DNA from: Candidatus Cloacimonadota bacterium
GTDB taxonomy: Bacteria; Cloacimonadota; Cloacimonadia; Cloacimonadales; TCS61
DNA: 34,421 bases
Direction: 5' to 3'
Assembly (NCBI GenBank): GCA_018645365.1
Contig: JABGOP010000018.1
Coordinates: 1 to 34,421 of the forward strand
The notes under the pieces were generated by a model, which was not told where the DNA came from, did not search any database, and saw only the letters and a program-made list of their open reading frames with translations. Made by a program: the position numbers and the translations under genes. Position 1 is the first letter of the stretch; the number at the start of each line of letters is the position of its first letter. This document shows positions 28,180-34,421 of the stretch, piece after piece.

Positions 28180-28217
28180 TATATTCTCCACTTAAATGCA
28201 TAAAATAAGGAGAAAAA

Positions 28218-30428
28218 ATGCACAATTTTAACATTACAAAAAAAACAATTGAAATTGCTGGAAAGACATTAACAATGGAAACTGGCAGAATGGCAAAACA
28301 GGCAAATGGATCTGTTTTTATTACTTACGGCGAAACGAGTGTTTTGGTCACCGCTACTGCTTCAAAAGAGGCAAGAGAAGGAACGGACTTTTTTCCGTTA
28401 ACCGTAGATTACATCGAGAAAATGTATGCTTCTGGGAAAATTCCAGGTGGATTTTTCAAACGAGAAGCAAGACCAACAACAAATGCGACTTTAAACGCAA
28501 GGTTAATCGATAGACCAATCAGACCACTTTTCCCAAAAGGCTTTAGAAATGCGGTTCATGTGGTGATTACCGTGCTTTCATACGATGGTGAGAATGACCC
28601 AGGTGCTTTGGGTATTTTGGGTGCTTCGGCGGCTCTTTCTATTTCTGATATCCCATTTCACGGACCTATTGCTAGCGTAAAAGTTGGTATCGTAAATGAC
28701 GAAATAGTTATCAATCCGACCACTGAACAAATGGAAGCATCTGTTTTAGATTTAGATGTGGCAGCTACTGCATCTTCCGTTGTGATGATCGAAGCTGGAG
28801 CAAAAGAAGTTTCAGAAGAAAAAATGATGGACGCTATTTACACTGGTCATGAAACAATTAAAAAACTTGTGGATTTTCAAAAAGAATTTATACAAGGTAT
28901 CGAAGTGGCAAAAATGGATGTTGTACTCGATGTCGTGCCAGCTGAAATTTTGGAAAAAATAGAAGCAAAATATGGCAACGACATTAAGAATGCAGCTAAT
29001 GTAAGTGGAAAATTAGAGCGTTACGAAGCAGTCGATAAAATCAAAACAGATATTTTGGAAAATGCAAAAAAAGAACTTTCTGAAGATGAATTTACATTAA
29101 ATGAAAGATGGTATAAAAATGCATTTGAAGAGATTTTCACAAAGTTTATTCGTTCAGCAATTTTGCACAATAATCATCGTGTTGATGGGCGTGGAATGGA
29201 TGACATTCGAGCGATAACTTGTGAAATTGATGTGTTACCTCGCGTGCACGGTTCGGCTCTTTTCACGAGAGGTGAAACGCAATCTTTGGGTGTCATCACA
29301 CTTGGAACTGGTCGTGATGAGCAAATTATCGATGGGTTAAAAGAAGAATACAAAAAATCATATTATTTGCATTATAATTTCCCACCATTTAGCGTTGGTG
29401 AGGCTGGTTTTATGAGAGGACCAGGGCGTCGCGAATTAGGCCATGGAGCGTTGGCAGAACGAGCGTTATTGCCGGTAATGCCGACGACAGAACAGTTTCC
29501 ATACACAGTTCGAGTTGTTTCCGAAATTTTGGAATCGAACGGTTCATCATCAATGGCGACAGTTTGTAGCGGTACTTTGGCGATGATGGCGGGTGGAGTT
29601 CCGATTTCTAAACCAGTAGCCGGAATTGCGAATGGTCTAATTATGGAAGGCGACGACTATTGCGTGCTTACCGATATTATGGGCTTGGAAGATCATCTTG
29701 GCGATATGGATTTCAAAGTAACTGGAACTTTTGATGGAATTACGGCGATGCAAATGGACATCAAAATTGAAGGAATCACAAAAGATATTATGGGAATTGC
29801 ACTCGCAAAAGCGAATGTTGCCAGAACTTATATTTTGAATAAAATTGTGGATGCGATTGAAAAACCACGAGAAGAACTAGCTGAAAGTGCTCCTAAAATT
29901 GATTCGATGAAAATAAATCCTGATAAAATTGGTGCGGTTATCGGTTCTGGTGGTAAAATGATTAAGCACATTATCGAAGTTAGTGGTGCTGACCTCGAAA
30001 TTAATGATGACGGTACAGTACGCATTGCATCTGCAGACAATGAAGCAATTGCACTTGCGAAAAAAATTGTAACCGACATTGTTTCCGACCCAGAAATGAA
30101 CGCAATTTATGAAGGAACGGTTACTCGTATCGAAGTTTATGGTGTTTTTGTGAAATTTATGAGTGACACAAAAGAGGGTTTAGTTCATATTTCTCAGGTT
30201 CATCAAAAGCGTATTGATAAAGTGGATGGAATGTTTAAACTCGGCGATAAAGTTAATGTTAAATTTATCGGGTTAGACAGAGGTAAGGTTAAGCTGACGA
30301 TGAAAGATGTGGATGGAAATCCAGAACCTTCACCAGAAAATATTCAAAAATATGATCCAAATAGAAGTAAACCAGAGGAAAAAAAATCAAGAGATTGGAA
30401 TCGAAACGATAGGAATCGTCGGAGATAA
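28218..30428 (+). CDS. pnp: Polyribonucleotide nucleotidyltransferase (PNPase), with KH and S1 domains
   Basis: RPIRPLFPKGFRNAVHVV; REIGHG-like RELGHGALAERAL; KH IGAVIGSGGKMIKHI; S1 YEGTVTRIEVYGVFV. Confidence 0.97.
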   Translation: MHNFNITKKTIEIAGKTLTMETGRMAKQANGSVFITYGETSVLVTATASKEAREGTDFFPLTVDYIEKMYASGKIPGGFFKREARPTTNATLNARLIDRPIRPLFPKGFRNAVHVVITVLSYDGENDPGALGILGASAALSISDIPFHGPIASVKVGIVNDEIVINPTTEQMEASVLDLDVAATASSVVMIEAGAKEVSEEKMMDAIYTGHETIKKLVDFQKEFIQGIEVAKMDVVLDVVPAEILEKIEAKYGNDIKNAANVSGKLERYEAVDKIKTDILENAKKELSEDEFTLNERWYKNAFEEIFTKFIRSAILHNNHRVDGRGMDDIRAITCEIDVLPRVHGSALFTRGETQSLGVITLGTGRDEQIIDGLKEEYKKSYYLHYNFPPFSVGEAGFMRGPGRRELGHGALAERALLPVMPTTEQFPYTVRVVSEILESNGSSSMATVCSGTLAMMAGGVPISKPVAGIANGLIMEGDDYCVLTDIMGLEDHLGDMDFKVTGTFDGITAMQMDIKIEGITKDIMGIALAKANVARTYILNKIVDAIEKPREELAESAPKIDSMKINPDKIGAVIGSGGKMIKHIIEVSGADLEINDDGTVRIASADNEAIALAKKIVTDIVSDPEMNAIYEGTVTRIEVYGVFVKFMSDTKEGLVHISQVHQKRIDKVDGMFKLGDKVNVKFIGLDRGKVKLTMKDVDGNPEPSPENIQKYDPNRSKPEEKKSRDWNRNDRNRRR

Positions 30429-30430
30429 AA

Positions 30431-31729
30431 ATGAATTTGATTAAGAAAATTGGAGATAAAAAAGCTGTTATTGGCGTGGTAGGACTCGGTTATGTAGGTT
30501 TGCCGATGGCAGTAACTGTAGCCAGGAAAGGTTTCAAAGTAATTGGAGTAGATGTGAGTGAACATGCTGTTTCAAGCGTGAATGCTGGCAAAAATTACAT
30601 TGGCGATGTGGACGATGCAGAACTTGCAAAACTTGTAAACCAAGGTATGTTGAAAGCATCGCTTTCTTACGATGTGATGCAAGAATGCGATGTGGTTATG
30701 ATTGCAGTTCCTACTCCGCTCGATAAATATCAGCAACCAGATTCGAGTTATGTGCAAGCTTCAGTAAATTCGTTGGCGGAAAACGTTTCCCCTGGCACAC
30801 TTGTTATTTTGGAAAGCACGACATATCCAGGCACAACAAAAGAGATAGTTGCGCCCGCATTTGAAAAAAAAGGTTTTGCTGTTGGAAAAGATATTTTTGT
30901 AGCTTTTTCACCTGAGCGGGTTGATCCAGGAAACAAGGATTACAAAACCAATAACACGCCAAAAGTTGTGGGTGGAATGACCCCAAAATGTAATGAAGTT
31001 TCCAAATTTTTTTACGAAGCAATTTTAGATGCTCCAATTTATCTTGTTTCCAGTCCAGCTATTGCCGAAATGGAAAAAATTTACGAAAATACATTTAGGA
31101 ACATCAACATTGCATTGGCAAACGAGATGACCATTCTTTGCGAAAAAATGGGGCTTGATGTGTGGGAAGTTATCGAAGCTGCTAAGACAAAACCTTACGG
31201 TTTTATGGCATTTTATCCAGGTCCTGGTATTGGTGGACATTGCATTCCACTCGATCCATTTTATTTAACTTGGAAGGCGAGAGAATACGGTTATCACACG
31301 CGCCTCATTGAACTTGCAGCGGAAATAAATAACGCGATGCCACAATTTGTGATTGATAAATTAGTGAAAGCTTTGAATAAAAAAGGGTTAGCGCTTTCCA
31401 AATCTAATATTCTGATTTTGGGAGCAGCTTACAAAAAAGATATTGAAGATATGCGTGAATCTCCCATTCAAGATATTATTGTCCTTTTGGAAGAAAACAA
31501 GGCGAAATTTGATTACAACGATCCACACGTTCCGAAGTTTCATAATGAACTAAACGATAAGCACTACACTACGGTTGGACTCGAAAATATTGAGAAATAC
31601 GATGCGGTGATGATTATCACAAATCATACTGCATACGATTATAAAGACATTCTGAAACGCGCTAAACTCGTATTGGATACGCGCCATGCGTGTAACGGAA
31701 TGGTAGCAGAAAACCTGATAAAAATGTAA
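30431..31729 (+). CDS. UDP-GlcNAc/ManNAc-type nucleotide-sugar 6-dehydrogenase (WecC/WbpA-like)
   Basis: IGVVGLGYVGLPMAVTVARKGF; TYPGTTKE; SPERVDPGN; GPGIGGHCIPLDP. Confidence 0.9.
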   Translation: MNLIKKIGDKKAVIGVVGLGYVGLPMAVTVARKGFKVIGVDVSEHAVSSVNAGKNYIGDVDDAELAKLVNQGMLKASLSYDVMQECDVVMIAVPTPLDKYQQPDSSYVQASVNSLAENVSPGTLVILESTTYPGTTKEIVAPAFEKKGFAVGKDIFVAFSPERVDPGNKDYKTNNTPKVVGGMTPKCNEVSKFFYEAILDAPIYLVSSPAIAEMEKIYENTFRNINIALANEMTILCEKMGLDVWEVIEAAKTKPYGFMAFYPGPGIGGHCIPLDPFYLTWKAREYGYHTRLIELAAEINNAMPQFVIDKLVKALNKKGLALSKSNILILGAAYKKDIEDMRESPIQDIIVLLEENKAKFDYNDPHVPKFHNELNDKHYTTVGLENIEKYDAVMIITNHTAYDYKDILKRAKLVLDTRHACNGMVAENLIKM

Positions 31730-31799
31730 TTTTTTATCAATTGAAATGTTAATGTCGAAAATTTGGAAATTGGAGTTAACAGAATTTTAGGAGGATTTT

Positions 31800-32771
31800 A
31801 TGGCTGAATTTGAAGATGTAAAATTGAAACAATTGAATTTGCCGGATAAGAAAAAAATGATAACAATCGCCATTATTGTGATTGGATTGATTATTGTTTT
31901 TACCGGTTTGTACACTGTAAACCCAGAAGAGATGGGCGTGATTCAAAGATTTGGGAAATATTTGAATAAAACCGAGCCTGGTTTACATTTCAAAATTCCA
32001 TTTGGAGTAGATAAACTCACGAAAGTAAAAGTGAAGCAAGTTTACAAAGAGGAGTTTGGTTATCGTACGCTTAAAGCTGGTGTGAAAACGCAATATTCTC
32101 GTCGTGGTTACGATTATGAATCTGTGATGTTGACGGGTGATTTGAATATCGCCGATGTCGAATGGATTGTGCAATATCGTATCAACGATCCGCAAAAATA
32201 TCTCTTCAATGTCAGAAATGTAGAAGAGACAATTCGTGATCTTTCAGAATCGATTATGCGACAAGTTATTGGAGATCGCAGTGTGGACGAAGTTATCGTC
32301 TTAAACAGAAAAGAGATTGCCGATGCGGCTCATCAAAAATTGGCAACGGCTTTGGATAAATATGAAACTGGGATTGAAATTGTTACCGTGAATTTGCAAA
32401 ATGTGAATCCACCCGAAAAGGTTAAGCCAGCATTCAACGAAGTAAATTCGGCTAAACAAGAAAAAGAACGCATTATAAATCAAGCTTGGCAGAAGTATAA
32501 TGAGATAATTCCAGAAGCACGCGGAAAGGCGAAACAAACAGTTGAGGAAGCCGAAGGTTACGCGATTAATCGTGTAAATCGTGCTACTGGTGATGCTTCT
32601 CGTTTTACGCAGATTTACAAAAAATATCGTAATGCAAAAACAGTAACACGCAAAAGAATGTACCTTGAAACAATGCAAAATATTCTTCCAAAAGTTGAAA
32701 AAATTTACATTGTAGATGAAGAACAAAAAGGCATCTTGCCTCTTCTAAATTTAGACAAAGGAGGAAAATAA
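31800..32771 (+). CDS. hflK: FtsH protease modulator HflK
   Basis: TVNPEEMGVIQRFGKYLNKTEPGLHFKIPF; SPFH/band-7 protein, paired with HflC. Confidence 0.88.
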   Translation: MAEFEDVKLKQLNLPDKKKMITIAIIVIGLIIVFTGLYTVNPEEMGVIQRFGKYLNKTEPGLHFKIPFGVDKLTKVKVKQVYKEEFGYRTLKAGVKTQYSRRGYDYESVMLTGDLNIADVEWIVQYRINDPQKYLFNVRNVEETIRDLSESIMRQVIGDRSVDEVIVLNRKEIADAAHQKLATALDKYETGIEIVTVNLQNVNPPEKVKPAFNEVNSAKQEKERIINQAWQKYNEIIPEARGKAKQTVEEAEGYAINRVNRATGDASRFTQIYKKYRNAKTVTRKRMYLETMQNILPKVEKIYIVDEEQKGILPLLNLDKGGK

Positions 32772-32772
32772 A

Positions 32773-33702
32773 ATGAAAAAGACAATTATATTTTTCGCAA
32801 TTGTAGCCATAATCATTTTGAATGCTTTCTATGTTGTGGATGAAAAAGAACAGGTGATTATCACGCAGTTTGGTGACCCAGTTGGAGAAGCCATCACAGC
32901 TGCTGGATTGCACATAAAAGTTCCATTTATCCACAAGGTTCATTATTTTGAAAAGAGGGTTTTGGAATGGGACGGTGATCCAAAGCAGATTCCAACTTCC
33001 GATAAACGCTATATTTGGCTTGATACATTTTCGAGATGGCAAATAATTGATCCACTCAAGTTTTACGAGACAACCAGATATGAAAATTCGGCTCACAGTC
33101 GACTCGATGATATCATTAGCGGTACGACGCGCGATGTTGTTAGTTCTTATAATTTGATAGAAATAGTCCGCGATTCAAATCGTGAAATGGAATTTACGCA
33201 AGAATATAGCGAAAATACTTTTTCAGATGATAAGGTAAAAAATAATATCGAGATTGGTCGTGAACAAATTTCGATAGATATTTTTAATTTGGCAAAACCA
33301 AAAATAGCAGAATACGGCATAGAATTGATTGATGTCCAGATTAAAAGATTGAATTATAATAAAGAAGTTCAATCGAAAGTTTTTGATAGAATGATTTCTG
33401 AACGTAATAAAATTGCCGCAAAATACCGCTCGGAAGGTGAAGGTAAAACCTCTGAAATTTTGGGTAAAATGCAGAAAGAATTAGATCAAATTCAATCTGA
33501 TGCTTACAAAATTGCGGAAGAGATTAAAGGTGAAGCAGATGCGAAAGCAATCAAAATTTATGCAGATGCCTATAACCTTGATACCGAGTTTTACGAATTT
33601 ATGAAGACTTTAGAAACTTATGAGCAGACAATTAACAAGAAAACCACGCTCATTATGACAACGGATAGTGATTATTATAAATTCATAAAGCAATCAAATT
33701 AG
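32773..33702 (+). CDS. hflC: FtsH protease modulator HflC
   Basis: VVDEKEQVIITQFGDPVGEAITAAGLHIKVPFIHKVHYFEKRVLEWDG. Confidence 0.9.
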   Translation: MKKTIIFFAIVAIIILNAFYVVDEKEQVIITQFGDPVGEAITAAGLHIKVPFIHKVHYFEKRVLEWDGDPKQIPTSDKRYIWLDTFSRWQIIDPLKFYETTRYENSAHSRLDDIISGTTRDVVSSYNLIEIVRDSNREMEFTQEYSENTFSDDKVKNNIEIGREQISIDIFNLAKPKIAEYGIELIDVQIKRLNYNKEVQSKVFDRMISERNKIAAKYRSEGEGKTSEILGKMQKELDQIQSDAYKIAEEIKGEADAKAIKIYADAYNLDTEFYEFMKTLETYEQTINKKTTLIMTTDSDYYKFIKQSN

Positions 33703-34149
33703 ATGCAATTTTCAGACGAATATTGGATGCAGTTTGCCCTTGCAGAAGCGCAAACTGCATTTTCTAAAGGTGAAGTGCCGATTGGTGCTGTGCTGGTGAA
33801 AGATAATGAAGTTATTGCATCTGCACATAATTTAACAAAAAATAACAGTTTGAAGCACGCGGAAAAATTGGTGATAGAAAAAGTAATTTCGTGTGGCGAA
33901 AAATATTTGAATGACTATTCGCTCTATGTAACGGTGGAACCTTGTTTGATGTGTGCGGGTGTCATTATTTGGTCACGAGTTGGCAAAGTTGTTTTCGGTT
34001 GTTACGATGAAAAAGCGGGTGCAGTTGGTTCCGTTTATAATGCTTTGTTAGATAAAAATTTCAATCATCAGCCACAAGTAGTTTCTGGTATTTTGGGAAA
34101 AGAAAGCTCAGAATTAATCACAAAGTTTTTTAAAAATAAACGCCGTTAG
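33703..34149 (+). CDS. tadA: tRNA-specific adenosine deaminase
   Basis: GEVPIGAVLV; KHAEKLVIEK; TVEPCLMCAGVIIWSRVGKVVFGCYDEKAGAVGS. Confidence 0.9.
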   Translation: MQFSDEYWMQFALAEAQTAFSKGEVPIGAVLVKDNEVIASAHNLTKNNSLKHAEKLVIEKVISCGEKYLNDYSLYVTVEPCLMCAGVIIWSRVGKVVFGCYDEKAGAVGSVYNALLDKNFNHQPQVVSGILGKESSELITKFFKNKRR

Positions 34150-34159
34150 TTTTTTTTGA

Positions 34160-34248
34160 GGAGAGTTGCCGGAGCGGTTGAACGGGGCGGTCTCGAAAAC
34201 CGTTGTACCTTCTGGGTACCCAGGGTTCGAATCCCTGACTCTCCGCCA
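34160..34248 (+). tRNA. tRNA-Ser (anticodon CGA), encoded CCA end
   Basis: ggagagt/actctcc acceptor stem, anticodon loop ctCGAaa, long variable arm, ggttcgaatcc T-arm, 3' gCCA. Confidence 0.95.
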
Positions 34249-34271
34249 GATTTATGTCAACGCATTTTAAT

Positions 34272-34297
34272 AAAAAACCGCTCCAAAAGGAGCGGTT
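34272..34297. terminator. Bidirectional terminator after tRNA-Ser
   Basis: aaaaaccgctcc-aaaa-ggagcggttttt hairpin with flanking T/A runs between tRNA-Ser (+) and the minus-strand CDS. Confidence 0.85.
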
Positions 34298-34331
34298 TTT
34301 ACATCCTACTTCAACAAAGAGAAAAGTTGTT

Positions 34332-34421
34332 TTACTTCAACAAAATCATCTTCTTTGTATCGACAGTAATACCATCTACAACAAGTTTGTAGAAATAGAT
34401 TCCACTTGAGACAGGTTTATT
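34332..34421 (-). CDS. 3' end of a protein with a T9SS-type-A-like C-terminal sorting domain (partial)
   Basis: Own translation of minus strand: ...NKPVSSGIYFYKLVVDGITVDTKKMILLK*. Confidence 0.75.
   Translation of the reverse strand, partial: NKPVSSGIYFYKLVVDGITVDTKKMILLK

Noticed and set aside
34156-34392. 78-aa plus-strand ORF
   Set aside because: It runs through tRNA-Ser, the terminator and the antisense of the T9SS-like tail; not a credible protein.
1-34421. CRISPR arrays, IS elements, transposases, prophage genes, toxin-antitoxin or restriction-modification genes
   Set aside because: No regularly spaced repeats and no matching motifs were seen on either strand.

Overview
AT-rich bacterial chromosome segment, apparently from a Gram-negative lineage: it carries kdtA/waaA, an msbA-like ABC exporter, and the C-terminus of a protein with a T9SS-like sorting domain at the right edge. 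Positions 1-14.5 kb hold the tuf 3' end followed by a merged S10-spc-alpha ribosomal protein superoperon (rpsJ through rplQ, with secY, map, infA, rpmJ and rpoA; no adk), closed by a strong hairpin. Next come mgtE, a convergent 8-oxoguanine-deaminase-like gene overlapping maf, and a CDP-alcohol phosphatidyltransferase. The accessory core (about 19.0-27.6 kb, minus strand) is a tightly overlapping surface-glycan operon: msbA-like ABC exporter, tagD, tagB/F-like transferase, LicD/fukutin-like protein, a sialyltransferase-like protein with GT29-type sialylmotifs, neuA, an animal-NANS-like neuB, a KdsC/KDN-9-phosphatase-like HAD protein, and kdtA. The rest is housekeeping: rpsO, pnp, NDP-sugar dehydrogenase, hflK, hflC, tadA and tRNA-Ser(CGA). 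The most interesting candidate is the sialylation module, which resembles the animal 9-phosphate sialic acid route plus a GT29-like transferase. All family calls come from reading motifs by eye and from memory; no database search was run.
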